Origin: an uncultured Bacteroidota bacterium
GTDB lineage: Bacteria; Bacteroidota; Bacteroidia; Chitinophagales; Chitinophagaceae
Reading direction: 5' to 3'
DNA length: 64,000 nucleotides
NCBI GenBank assembly: GCA_903903635.1
Contig: CAIUZK010000109.1
Span: 54,910-118,909, forward strand
Part shown: in pieces, positions 19,601 to 29,700 of the stretch
How the letters are laid out: each line of letters opens with the position of its first letter
How positions within the stretch are numbered: position 1 is the first letter of the stretch
Position numbers and translations under genes: made by a program
Notes under the pieces: model-generated
What the model saw: the letters and a program-made list of their open reading frames with translations, nothing else
Database searches by the model: none
Told to the model about the DNA's origin: nothing

Positions 19601-22600
19601 TAATTCTGCTACAGCCTGTTGCTATATTAGTATAGGAAATAATCTCAGTTCCTGTCGACAAACCGGATACAATTCCGGTTGAGCTACCTATGGTTGCCAA
19701 ACTGCCGGCAATACTCCATACACCACCGGTTGTTGCATCAGTTAAGGTGATAGTTGAACCAACGCAAACATGCGATGGACCAATGATCGGGGCAGGTAGC
19801 GGAGAAATTGTAACTGGTGTGAAGGTAATACAGCCGGTAAGTAATGTATAGGTGATTTGAGCAACGCCAACTGCTACTCCTGAAATCAATCCAGTACCCG
19901 ACCCGGCAGTTGCAATCAGGGTGTTGCTGCTGGTCCACGTTCCACCGGTTACGGGGTTAGTGTAATAGGTAGAACTGCCCTCACAAACTATGGGAATACC
20001 AATTATCGAGGATGGCAATGGATTAATGGTTATTACTTTTGTCCTATAGCACCCGGTAGGAACAGTATAGGAAATATTGACAATCCCGTTTGAGACCCCG
20101 GTTACCAAACCTGTTGCAGAACCCACAGTTGCTATCAATAAATTACTGCTGCTCCATGTTCCTGATGGGCTTGAATCACTTTCCAACGAAGATGACCCAA
20201 GACAGATTGCAGAACTTCCTGTTATTATAGAGGGCAGCGGATTTACAGTAACCACTGAAGTTGTTCTGCATCCTGTTGGTAATGTATAAGTAATATTTGC
20301 TGTTCCCGTTGCAACGCCGCTAACAACTCCGGAAACAGAACCCACAGTAGCTATCAACAAATTACTGCTGCTCCAAATACCACCCGTAGATGGGTCATTG
20401 AGAGAAGTTGTTGTTCCCGGGCATACAGTTAGTGTCCCGATTATTGCTAAGGGCAATGGATTCACTGTTACATTTTTAGTTATGTAACAACCTGTAGGTA
20501 TAGTATATGTAATAATAACAGAGCCAATTGCAAGGCCACTAACCAATCCCGTGGTTGAACCTACTGAAGCAGTGAGCGGGTTGCTACTGCTCCATACTCC
20601 ACCCGGAGTTACATCAGTAAGGGATCCTGCAGAACCAATACAAATATTTCCCGATCCTCCAATTGAAGCAGGGAGCGGGTTTACAGTAAATGGTTTCACA
20701 ACGAAACAACCACTTCCAAGTGTATAAGTTATTGTAACGGGCCCAGCAGCTATACCCGTTACAACTCCGGATGAAGACCCTATTATAGCTATTGAAGTAT
20801 TACTGCAACTCCAGTATCCCCCACCCACATCTGTAAGCGTTGTATTTTGCCCAACACATACATTGGCAAGCCCTGATATAGGTGGAGGTATTGTGTTTAC
20901 AGTTACTGATGCTGTTGCATTGCATCCTGTTCCGAATGCATAACTAATATTTGAGACTCCTCCTGCAAGGCCGTTAATAAAACCTGTTCCAGAAACCACA
21001 GATACAACAGCAGGATTGCTGCTTGACCAACTGCCGCCAGTAGTAACATCAGTCAGTGTAGCTGTATTTCCAATACAGATACTGGTTGGGCCGGAAATTG
21101 GCGCTGGCGTAACATTGATGGTTATGCTTCGGGTAACCTGACAACCTGTTCCTAAAGTATAGGTAACAATTGATGTACCGGAATTTACGCCAAGTACTAT
21201 ACCCGAAGTGCTTCCAATAAAGATATTGGAATTGCTGCAACTCCAGATGCCGCCACCCGGATCAGCAAGAGTAATAATGCTTCCCTCACAAACGGAAGAT
21301 GGGCCAGAAATTGGTAATGGTAGTGAAATAACATTAACCGCTGCAGTTATATAGCAACCTGTAGTGATTGTGAACGTAATTACGGCACTACCCACAGAAT
21401 TACCATATACAAGCCCGGTTGAAGAACCTACCGTTGCTACTACAGGATTACTGCTGCTCCATGTACCAGATCCGGCATTGGCTAATAAAGAAGTAGAACC
21501 AAGACACACAGAAGTCGCCCCACCTATAGCCGAAGGAAGTGGATTAACTGTCATATTGAAAATTGTTGTGCATCCAGTTGGCAAACTATAAGTTATAGTA
21601 ACCGGACCTGAAGTAATACCACTTACTAAACCTGAAGAAGAACCAATAATTGCAATTGAAAGATTACTGCTGATCCAGCTCCCCGACCCTACGTCTGTTA
21701 GTAAAGTTGTTAATCCTACGCAGACATTGCTCGAACCACTTACTGGTAGTGGCAAAGGATTAATAGTTATTACTCTGGTAATATAGCAACCGGTACTTAT
21801 GGTATAGGAAATTACAGTAGTTCCTGATAAAATACCGGTAACAATACCAGATGCAGAGCCAACAGAAGCATTTCCATTACTGCTAGCCCATGTGCCACCT
21901 GTTGTAATATCACTTAAAGTAATGGATGAACTTACGCATACTGAAGGCAACCCGGCAATGGGAGCCGGCAAGGCATTAATGGTAATATTCTGAGTTACAA
22001 AACAACTCGTACCAACAGTATAAGTAATAGTGGCTGAACCAGCTGTCACTCCGGTAACAATACCCGAAACCGAACCAACAGTAGCATTTGAATTACTGCA
22101 GCTCCAGGATCCCCCAGGGGTTCCATCAGATAAAATAACTGTAACACCTACACATACAGCAGGTGTCCCGGTAATGGCAGCAGGAAGTGGATTTACAGTT
22201 AATGTACTATAGACAGTGCAACCAGACCCCAGCGTATAGGTAACTATAGAAGTCCCGGCACTTATACCAGTAACAACACCAGTTGATGATCCTATAGTAA
22301 TATTTGAATTACTACAACTCCAAAGACCTCCACCCGGATCAGATAAAGTTATGGCTGATCCGACACAGACTGATGTACTACCCGAAATTGGAGACGGCAA
22401 TGCATTAACAGTAATTATACTTGTAATGAAGCAACCAGATCCCAGAGTATAGGTAATAACAGACGTTCCGGCATTTACACCTGTTACCATTCCCGTCCCC
22501 GTACCTATTGCGGCATTTGAATTACTGCAACTCCAATTGCCACCTGGTGAAATATCTGTTAACGAAATAACGGACCCGACACAAACAGCAGTCGGGCCGG

Positions 22601-25600
22601 AAATCAGGGATGGTAGTGGATTTATGGTAACAGGCGCAGTAACGTAGCAGCCTGTTGATAATGTATAACTAATTATTGAAGTACCGGCCGAATTTCCGAG
22701 AACAACTCCACTTGATGAACCAACAATTGCGTTTGTATTACTACCGGACCAGGATCCACCAGATGTGCCATCACTTAGATTAGTTGAATCGCCAACACAA
22801 ACAACCATAGTACCGGTAATAATCGAAGGCAGAGGATCCACTGTAAGAACAGAAGCAGAAATACAACCGGTTGGTAAAGTGTAGGTAATAATAGTCACCC
22901 CAGCAGTTAATCCGGTTGCCAGACCTGATAATCCATTTATGATAGCATGCGCATTACTGCTACTCCAGGCACCTCCTGAAGATGCGTCGGTAAAAGTTAC
23001 TGACGATCCCACACAAAGATGAGATGGTCCTGTTATTAAAGCAGGCAAAGGATTAATGGTCAAAATATCTGTCGAAAAGCAACCAGTAATTAAAGTATAG
23101 GTAACAACAGAGGTGCCGGCAGTAATACCTGTGACCAATCCCGTGGAAGATCCAATAGATGCATTTGAATTACTAATTGACCAGGTACCTCCAGATGTAA
23201 TATCAGTTAAAGTTGTTGTCAATCCGACACATACACTTAATGTCCCGCCTATGGCAGCAGGTAAAGGGTTAATAGTTAAAGAAGCAGTAGATTTACATCC
23301 CGTAGCCAACGTATAGGTAATCGTAGACAACCCGGAAGACACACCACTAACAAGCCCGGTAACAGAACCTATTGCAGCATTGGAATTACTTACACTCCAT
23401 GTCCCACCGGTGGAAGCATCGGTAAGTGTAGTTGTACCACCGACACAAACACTTAAAGCGCCAGCTATTGCAGCAGGTAAAGGGTCAATGGTCAGGGTTA
23501 CTGTGTTATAACATCCGGTAGCAATAGTATAGGTAATTATTGAAGTTCCCACAGCTACACCGGTTACAATGCCGGTAGAAGACCCAATGGCAACATTACT
23601 ATTGCTGCACGTCCAGGTGCCACCTGCTGTTACATCTGTTAATGTTATACCCGAGCCAATACAAACATGTGTTGGGCCGGAAATAACAGCAGGCAAAGGA
23701 TTAATGGTCATTGTAGCAGTGATAAAACATCCGGTTCCAAGTGTATAAGATATTATTGAAAGTCCGGTAGAAATTCCTGTTACCACACCACTTGCAGAAC
23801 CAATTGTACAATTTCCATTGCTACTGGACCATATTCCTCCACCAGTAATATCAGAAAGGGTTGATGTCAAACCAGGGCAAACATGCAGTGTTCCTGAAAC
23901 AGGCGAAGGTATTGGATTAACTGTTATAACTGCAGTACTGTAACAACCTGTAGGAAGCGTATAGGATACAACCGATATGCCGGCCGTAACTCCAGTAACA
24001 ATACCCGATGCAGAGCCTATAGAAATATTTCCGTTACTACTGCTCCAGGTTCCCCCTGTGGTGCTGCATGTGAAAGTAGTAGCCGAACCCACACATACAG
24101 TTGATGCCCCTGTAACTGACGATGGCAAAGGATTAATTGTAAGGTTTGCCGTAACAAAACATGAAGTACTTAGGGTATAGGTAACAACAGCCGTACCTGC
24201 TGTCACTCCTGTTACTATGCCAGAGGCGGAGCCAATGATAGCATTGGAATTACTTATTGACCATGTACCTCCACCTGTCCCATCACTTAGGCCGGTCGTA
24301 AGCCCTACACAAACTCCTAAAGCGCCTGTAATTGATAAAGGCAATGGATTTACAGTAAATGGAAACAAGGCAGAACAACCATTACTTATAGTATATGAAA
24401 TAACACAGGTTCCAACTGATAATCCGGTAACAATTCCGCTGGATGATCCAATTGATGCATTTGTATTACTGCTGCTCCAAACTCCACCTCCTGTGAAATC
24501 AAATAGACTTGTAGCAGATCCAAGGCAGACACTGCTTGAACCTGCAATAGCAGATGGCACCGGATTAATCGTTATTGGAAACACAGTATAACAACCCGTG
24601 CTCAATGTATAAGTTATAATTGAAGTTCCGCTGGTCACTCCTGTAACAATGCCCGATCCTGAACCTACAGTTGCATTAGAATTGCTTGAACTCCAACTAC
24701 CGCCGGTCGTAACATCACTTAGTGAAATCGTAAAACCAACACAGACAGTGGACAACCCTGAAATCGAAGCCGGCAAAGGATTAACAGTCTCAACTGCAGT
24801 CATATAACATCCGGTCCCAATGGTGTATGTAATAACTGACGTACCTACACTAATGCCGGACACAAGTCCTGATGAAGTCCCGATAGTAACGTTACCATTA
24901 CTACAACTCCATATTCCACCTCCTGTTGCATCAATTAAAGTAGTTGAACTACCCTGACAAACATTAAGAGACCCGGAAATAGCAGCCGGAAGCGGGTTTA
25001 TTGTTAACACACCTGTGGCTGAACAACCTAAACTATTAGTATAAGAAATTATTGATGTGCCGGCAACTACACCTGTTGCTATACCGCTAACTGAGCCAAT
25101 AGTTGCATTGGAATTACTACTGCTCCAGGTACCACCTCCCGAAGGATCTGTTAAGGTCGTTGACGTTCCGGGACATACGGTTAAAGATCCGACAATTGAA
25201 GACGGGAGCGAATTGATTGTCACATTAGTTGTTGTGTAACAACCGGTAGCTAAAGTATAGGTGATAGTTGCAGATCCGGCAGTTACCCCGGTTACGATTC
25301 CACTGGCAGAACCAACCGTAGCGTTTGAATTACTTATTGTCCATGCGCCTCCCGAGGAAGGATCACCTAATGCTGATGTTGCCCCTATACATACGCCAAG
25401 AGAGCCGGTAATGGTACCTGGCAAAGGGTTAACCGTAATAGTCTTTGTCGCACTACACCCCCCGACTGTATAAGAAATTACAGCAGTACCAGATGAAACG
25501 CCTGTAACAATACCTGAAGTACCTACTGTTGCATTGGCACTACTACTACTCCAGGTACCACCTGAGGTAGCATCAGTTAAAGATATTGTTGATCCAACAC

Positions 25601-26438
25601 AAACACTGGTACTACCTGAGATTGCAGAAGGAGTCGGATTCACACTAACAGAAACTGTAGTTGAGTTGGTACAACCGATACTGGTTGATCCTGTTACCGT
25701 ATAGGTAGTGGTACTGCCTGGCGTAGCAGTTATGGGAGAACCTGTAGTAGCAGACAAGCCAGTAGATGGAGACCAGACATAAGTCCCTCCTGTTCCTGCT
25801 CCTGAAGCTGATATAGAAATACCGCCACCTCCGCTGCAAATACTTCCGGATGCAGGAGTGGTTGTAATTGCAGGAAGAGAACTGCAATTAGCCTGAAAAA
25901 AATAATCAACTGTTTCTCCATAGGATGCAGTACATGGCGCACCAGTTGTCAACTCGGATAACATGATCCTCATGTGCAAATGAGTACCGGTCACAATACC
26001 TGTAGTAGGTACAGCAAAACTGAAAGCGTGTGTGGTAACACCTGCAACATAAGTATATGGTCCTGCAGTCAATTCAGTTGTTTGATAGGTATTATCATTA
26101 TTCCAGTCGATATAGATTGTAACATATCCGGTATAGGTAGAAAGGCATCTGTTAACTACAACATTCACTGTATTACCGGTAGGCGCTGATGCGCCTAATG
26201 TTGTATAATAATTGAAATAAGTACTTACACAACTGCTAAGCCCATATGCAACAGAAGATGTAACACCTGTGCCTGAAGCGCTGATTGCAGTAAAATAATC
26301 AGTAGAACATGAATTAGAATACGATGGCCCAGATAAAGCTGAACATTGCGCAAAACTGAAATCAGAGCATAAAAGTGTGCTAAACAGCAGATTGAGGAAT
26401 ACCACTTTGGTTGACAATACTAATTTCAGGGATTTCAT
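16698..26438 (-). CDS. Giant surface protein: GEVED domain, 35 Big_2-like repeats, one type B repeat, Ig-like x3, T9SS type A
   Basis: 3246 residues from the Met at 26438 (an upstream Met at 26465 would add 9). Signal peptide 1-31. Residues about 39-185 are a GEVED-type domain (YIDWNNDNTYQTTELTAG and GETVDYFFQANC landmarks). About 186-267 is a PKD/Ig-like unit. About 268-2793 hold 35 tandem units of about 72 residues (type A), each with pattern SG...VCxGS, GGxWSSSN, GxVTGVxxGTxxITY, TGC and a PLP linker; the pattern matches bacterial Ig group 2 (Big_2). One type B unit (about 88 residues) follows, then three Ig-like units (VWSVNG, YTWMKNG, YQWLKNG). The last 90 residues are the sorting domain (IMPNPNKGEF...HVVVEK). 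It is likely an extended adhesin or surface fibre; no ligand or enzyme motif can be read. No internal stop or frameshift was seen. Confidence 0.9.
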   Translation of the reverse strand: MKSLKLVLSTKVVFLNLLFSTLLCSDFSFAQCSALSGPSYSNSCSTDYFTAISASGTGVTSSVAYGLSSCVSTYFNYYTTLGASAPTGNTVNVVVNRCLSTYTGYVTIYIDWNNDNTYQTTELTAGPYTYVAGVTTHAFSFAVPTTGIVTGTHLHMRIMLSELTTGAPCTASYGETVDYFFQANCSSLPAITTTPASGSICSGGGGISISASGAGTGGTYVWSPSTGLSATTGSPITATPGSTTTYTVTGSTSIGCTNSTTVSVSVNPTPSAISGSTSVCVGSTISLTDATSGGTWSSSSANATVGTSGIVTGVSSGTAVISYTVGGCSATKTITVNPLPGTITGSLGVCIGATSALGDPSSGGAWTISNSNATVGSASGIVTGVTAGSATITYTLATGCYTTTNVTINSLPSSIVGSLTVCPGTSTTLTDPSGGGTWSSSNSNATIGSVSGIATGVVAGTSIISYTNSLGCSATGVLTINPLPAAISGSLNVCQGSSTTLIDATGGGIWSCSNGNVTIGTSSGLVSGISVGTSVITYTIGTGCYMTAVETVNPLPASISGLSTVCVGFTISLSDVTTGGSWSSSNSNATVGSGSGIVTGVTSGTSIITYTLSTGCYTVFPITINPVPSAIAGSSSVCLGSATSLFDFTGGGVWSSSNTNASIGSSSGIVTGLSVGTCVISYTISNGCSALFPFTVNPLPLSITGALGVCVGLTTGLSDGTGGGTWSISNSNAIIGSASGIVTGVTAGTAVVTYTLSTSCFVTANLTINPLPSSVTGASTVCVGSATTFTCSTTGGTWSSSNGNISIGSASGIVTGVTAGISVVSYTLPTGCYSTAVITVNPIPSPVSGTLHVCPGLTSTLSDITGGGIWSSSNGNCTIGSASGVVTGISTGLSIISYTLGTGCFITATMTINPLPAVISGPTHVCIGSGITLTDVTAGGTWTCSNSNVAIGSSTGIVTGVAVGTSIITYTIATGCYNTVTLTIDPLPAAIAGALSVCVGGTTTLTDASTGGTWSVSNSNAAIGSVTGLVSGVSSGLSTITYTLATGCKSTASLTINPLPAAIGGTLSVCVGLTTTLTDITSGGTWSISNSNASIGSSTGLVTGITAGTSVVTYTLITGCFSTDILTINPLPALITGPSHLCVGSSVTFTDASSGGAWSSSNAHAIINGLSGLATGLTAGVTIITYTLPTGCISASVLTVDPLPSIITGTMVVCVGDSTNLSDGTSGGSWSGSNTNAIVGSSSGVVLGNSAGTSIISYTLSTGCYVTAPVTINPLPSLISGPTAVCVGSVISLTDISPGGNWSCSNSNAAIGTGTGMVTGVNAGTSVITYTLGSGCFITSIITVNALPSPISGSTSVCVGSAITLSDPGGGLWSCSNSNITIGSSTGVVTGISAGTSIVTYTLGSGCTVYSTLTVNPLPAAITGTPAVCVGVTVILSDGTPGGSWSCSNSNATVGSVSGIVTGVTAGSATITYTVGTSCFVTQNITINALPAPIAGLPSVCVSSSITLSDITTGGTWASSNGNASVGSASGIVTGILSGTTVISYTISTGCYITRVITINPLPLPVSGSSNVCVGLTTLLTDVGSGSWISSNLSIAIIGSSSGLVSGITSGPVTITYSLPTGCTTIFNMTVNPLPSAIGGATSVCLGSTSLLANAGSGTWSSSNPVVATVGSSTGLVYGNSVGSAVITFTITTGCYITAAVNVISLPLPISGPSSVCEGSIITLADPGGGIWSCSNSNIFIGSTSGIVLGVNSGTSIVTYTLGTGCQVTRSITINVTPAPISGPTSICIGNTATLTDVTTGGSWSSSNPAVVSVVSGTGFINGLAGGVSNISYAFGTGCNATASVTVNTIPPPISGLANVCVGQNTTLTDVGGGYWSCSNTSIAIIGSSSGVVTGIAAGPVTITYTLGSGCFVVKPFTVNPLPASIGGSGNICIGSAGSLTDVTPGGVWSSSNPLTASVGSTTGLVSGLAIGSVIITYTIPTGCYITKNVTVNPLPLAIIGTLTVCPGTTTSLNDPSTGGIWSSSNLLIATVGSVSGVVSGVATGTANITYTLPTGCRTTSVVTVNPLPSIITGSSAICLGSSSLESDSSPSGTWSSSNLLIATVGSATGLVTGVSNGIVNISYTVPTGCYRTKVITINPLPSSIIGIPIVCEGSSTYYTNPVTGGTWTSSNTLIATAGSGTGLISGVAVGVAQITYTLLTGCITFTPVTISPLPAPIIGPSHVCVGSTITLTDATTGGVWSIAGSLATIGSSTGIVSGLSTGTEIISYTNIATGCSRITPVIINPISPVLGSSTVCLGLSTLLYDTTFGGSWSSSAPGIASISTSGVLTGAGLGSAIITYTLPTLCSATFPVTVNPIPPYITGVDHVCVGQNIILSDATPGGTWSSSNTSIGIINPVSGILTGVSAGVATVSYSIAGCARTFSVTVNPIPATITGTLALCQGNSSTLSSSSPGGTWSSSNTAVAIIGSGSGLLNGMAAGTSNISYSLATGCFTNTTVTINPLPGSISGPSNICVGSSGTLTNPVSGGFWSSSNSGIAAINALSGVVTGISSGSAIITYTLPTGCFITRSVTINNLPAAITGSDHVCLGSTIVLTDTIAGGVWSATGSVFISVDSFTGIVTGLATGVSPVTYTLSATGCLISTLVTVNPLPLPIAGANWICTGSSASFTDVSIGGLWSSSNYAIANVGSGSGIVSGVSGGIAIISYTLPTGCVAQKNVTINPLPLPITGPGQVCLGSSITLHDAVTGAHWYSSNPLIATVDSNSGVVTGLAVGTVTITYSFGAGCSAIAPITVYPLPLVFNVTGGGSYCDGGTGVHIGLSGSSTGVNYFLYRGTTATGSFAGSGVLMDYGLQTVAGAYTVVATNSATGCSNLMSGSVNVIVIPSVVPAVIVSATPGDTVCSGTAVTFNPISSNGGTVPAYVWSVNGITVATSTNYTFVPANGDIVAVMLTSNAICALPSSVTGSKTIVVNAYGYPVVNISSTPGGSVCKGSEITINPMPVKGGSSPHYTWMKNGAFTSSGNNYTYVPVNNDQVYCIMQSNYPCRLLNTDSSSTITIAVDTPVSPIVTITANPGTLISKGQLLTLTADVISGGSNPVYQWLKNGVPISGETNRIYSSNNFGYPVDDSVTCIVTSSGICPVSAFNWVFITVSSVSVTNVSGNNGIVIMPNPNKGEFQIKGSLVASVHGQVEIEVDNILGQVIYKERVVCANGQFNNTINLGNNIDNGVYLITIIAANDRKIFHVVVEK
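18050..25640 (-). repeat. 35 tandem type A repeats (about 216 bp each)
   Basis: In-frame tandem array of Big_2-like modules inside the 3246-residue protein. Units differ in sequence, so the array is old or under divergent selection, not a recent DNA-level duplication. All 35 units carry a Cys after the first strand (VC) and a Cys at the end (mostly TGC). Some units have a third Cys (WSCSN in place of WSSSN). Boundaries are approximate. Confidence 0.85.
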
Positions 26439-26664
26439 AAGATATCTTTTATAAATAGAGTTCATACAATTGCATTCAAGACATAAACCATCAAATAATT
26501 CAGGCCGAATCAGTTTTTTGCGGTTCCGTGATAAGCTTTCTTATCTTGGATTTTAATCACAAATGTGAAAAAGTAATGTTACCTGAAAACTATCTAAGTA
26601 TTAAGCAGAGATAAAGAAATTGTTACGTCATACCATCTAGTTAGATATAGAAATACAAAAATCA

Positions 26665-26701
26665 CAGAAGGCAAATGACAATAACTGCCATTTGCCTTCT
26701 G
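26665..26701 (-). terminator. Terminator after the 5389-residue gene
   Basis: 13-bp perfect stem (26665-26677 with 26689-26701) followed on the minus strand by a T-rich stretch (tgatttttgtattt). It lies 45 bp after the stop of the larger giant gene, so the two giants are likely separate transcripts. The remaining 26439-26664 shows nothing else recognisable. Confidence 0.82.
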
Positions 26702-26745
26702 CTAATATTCCATTCTGCAAAAGTCACACTTTCGAATTTCTGAAA

Positions 26746-29700
26746 TTACTGCTCAATCACAATGTGGAATACCCTATTTTCTGAGGCTGTTCTGAGATTA
26801 ACCAGATACATACCGTTTGCAATATTTCTACCAAGGTCAATTTGCTCATTAATAACGCCATTGATCGCCTTGATTTTTTGTGTATACACTGTTTGCCCGA
26901 TAGTATTTATTACTTCAACAAACAAATCATCATTACCTGAAGTAACCAATGATTTATCTATGGAGCCCTTGATGTTGAATTGTCCTTTATTGGGGTTAGG
27001 GCTAATAATAAATCCTGAATTTGCAGAAACAACGGGTTGAACCCCAACATTGCTGACATGAATAGTCACTGAATGGGTTCCTATGTTACCCGAGCATGTA
27101 CCATCACTAATAACCTTACAGGTTACAATATCATTATCTGCAAAATTACTCCTGATAAATGCCGTACTATTTGCCCCAGCCACTGTAATTCCATTTACCA
27201 ACCATTCATAAGATGGTGAAGAGCCTCCGTTTGAAACTATTGCGGTCAATTTTAAAGTTTGCCCATGAGCAATAAATGTATCAGGACTGGCTATTATGGT
27301 AACACCCGGATTAATATTGGAATCAACAGCAAAAACAACATGATTACTGATTGCTGTGTTATGTGTCCGGCAATGATAATTACTATTCATTACACAATAA
27401 ACATCATCACCATTTACAGGTACAAAAGTATAAGTCGATGAGGCGCCTGATATTACTCCTCCTTTCAACCAGGTAAACGTTGGAGCAGAACCGCCATAGG
27501 ATGGATTTACCATCATTGTAACGGTAGTATTCTTACAAATTGTATTTCCAGGGTCCGCAAAGGCAACAACAGATGGAACCGCTTCAGTTTCAACAGTTAA
27601 CATTCTTGAACTGACAACTGTGGCGGGAACAGGGCAATCAGCATTGCTGGTCATACTTACACCAATTAAATCACCATTTACAGGTATGTAGCTATAACTG
27701 CTTCCTGAGCTAACATATACTCCATTAATACTCCAGATATAGGATGGCGCTATTCCTCCATTTACCGGATTTGCAGTGAATGCAATCAGATGTCCCGAAC
27801 AAACAGTATCTCCCAAGCCACCGTTTGAAATGGTAACAGAAGGCAGTACAGTTGAATTAATGGCTACTACAGCACTATCCGACATGTTTCTGGTACACAA
27901 TGTAACAGGATTTGTTGCCATAACATAATAAGTACCTGCTGATGTTTGCAAGCCAAAATCTAATGGACCTCCTATGCTGGTTACCGGGCTTCCGGCAAGA
28001 ACAAATCCATTATAAAGCTGGTAACTTATACCTGAAGTTGAATTATTCAGTCCAACATGTACACCGGATCCACCTATACAATATCTACCTCCACCGGTTA
28101 CATGGTATACAGTCGGCAATGAATTGATAACAACAGATGCAATTCCTGTCATTGTGTTGGTACAACCGGTTGAGTCATTTGTTGCTTTGACTGAATAAGT
28201 ACCTGCATTAGTCTGAATACCAAAATCAATGTTTGAGCCGGTTCCAAATCTGATCGGACCAATTGGTAACGCCCCATTATATAACTGGTAATGTACGCCA
28301 ACATTCGAGCCACCTAAACCAACAGGTACTCCGGCAGTTCCGGCACAATATCCACCACCACCAGTAACCGGATAAGCAACCGGCAAGGAATTAACAACCA
28401 CCGTCGCACTTCCGTTCATATTTCTTGTGCAGGTTGTAACATTATTAACAGCGACAACTGTATAGTTGCCAGCGAGTGTTTGAGGGCCGAAATCAATAGA
28501 TGTGCCGGTACCAGAGAAACTACTTAGGAGTGTAGTACCGTTCATTAATTTGTAGGTAACACCTGATGAAGATCCAATGAGGTAAATATGAACCCCAGAA
28601 CCACCTGAACAATATGACCCACTTCCTGATACATTATATAGTGTTGGCAATGAATTAATAGTAACATTTCCAGTGCCCGCCATATTATTTGTACAACCGG
28701 TTGTTGCATTTGTTGCAACTACATAATAACTGACTGCAACTGTCTGAGGACCAAAATCAATTGCCCCTCCCGTACCGGAAACAGAAGCCCCTAACATACC
28801 ATAGGTATTATATAGCTGATAATTAATACCTGCATTTGAACCGGATAAACCAATGTTAACACCGATTCCTCCATTACAATAAGCCCCGCCACCTGTAACA
28901 GTATATGGCGTTGGTAATGGGTTAACAGTTATTATCGGATTACCATTCATTGCATTTGTACAGGAATTCGATGAATTTGTAGCAATTACATGATAAGTCC
29001 CAGCCGAAGATCTATATCCAAGGTCAATAACGGCACCCGTTCCGGAAACTGAACTACCTAATGCAATTGTACCATTATACAACTGATAATTCACCCCTAT
29101 CTCTGATCCGGTTAAGTTAAAATCCACACCTGTTCCACCAGAGCAAAAGCTGGTTCCAACGCTTGTCAGATTGAAAATACCGGGAAGCGTATTTATGGTA
29201 ATTGTTGCACTTCCGGACATGGTTGCAGTACATGAGGTTACCGGATTAGTAGCGATTACAGTATAGTTACCTGCTCCGGTATTTAATCCAAAATCAAGAG
29301 TGGCGCTTGTGCCGGCAAGTGCACCTCCGGATGGTATACTGCCATTAAGTAATTGGTAAGAAATACCTGAAGTTGATCCGTTCAACAAAATATGTAAACC
29401 AGAACCACCAGCACAGTAATTTCCGCCACCAGAAACTAAAAATGCGGTTGGTACAGGGTCAATAACAATAGCAGGGTTTCCAGTCATGGTACGTACACAG
29501 GAATTGGAAGAAGTAGCCACCACCTGGTAAGTCCCACTCGCGGTTTGCAATCCAAAGTCCAATGATGAACCTGTACCTAAAACCGGACTTCCTACAGGTA
29601 TGGCGCCATTATATAACCGGTAGCTCATTCCAGGCTCAGATCCTGCCAGGTAAATATGTACTCCACTACCTCCATTACAATAATGCCCGCCACCAGTTAC

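Noticed and set aside
18178..26189. Many plus-strand open frames of 60-124 codons opposite the smaller giant gene
   Set aside because: They are rich in PVTIP/VAP-type repeats that mirror the type A codons, with no signal, no own promoter and no homology pattern; they are shadows of the repeat array.
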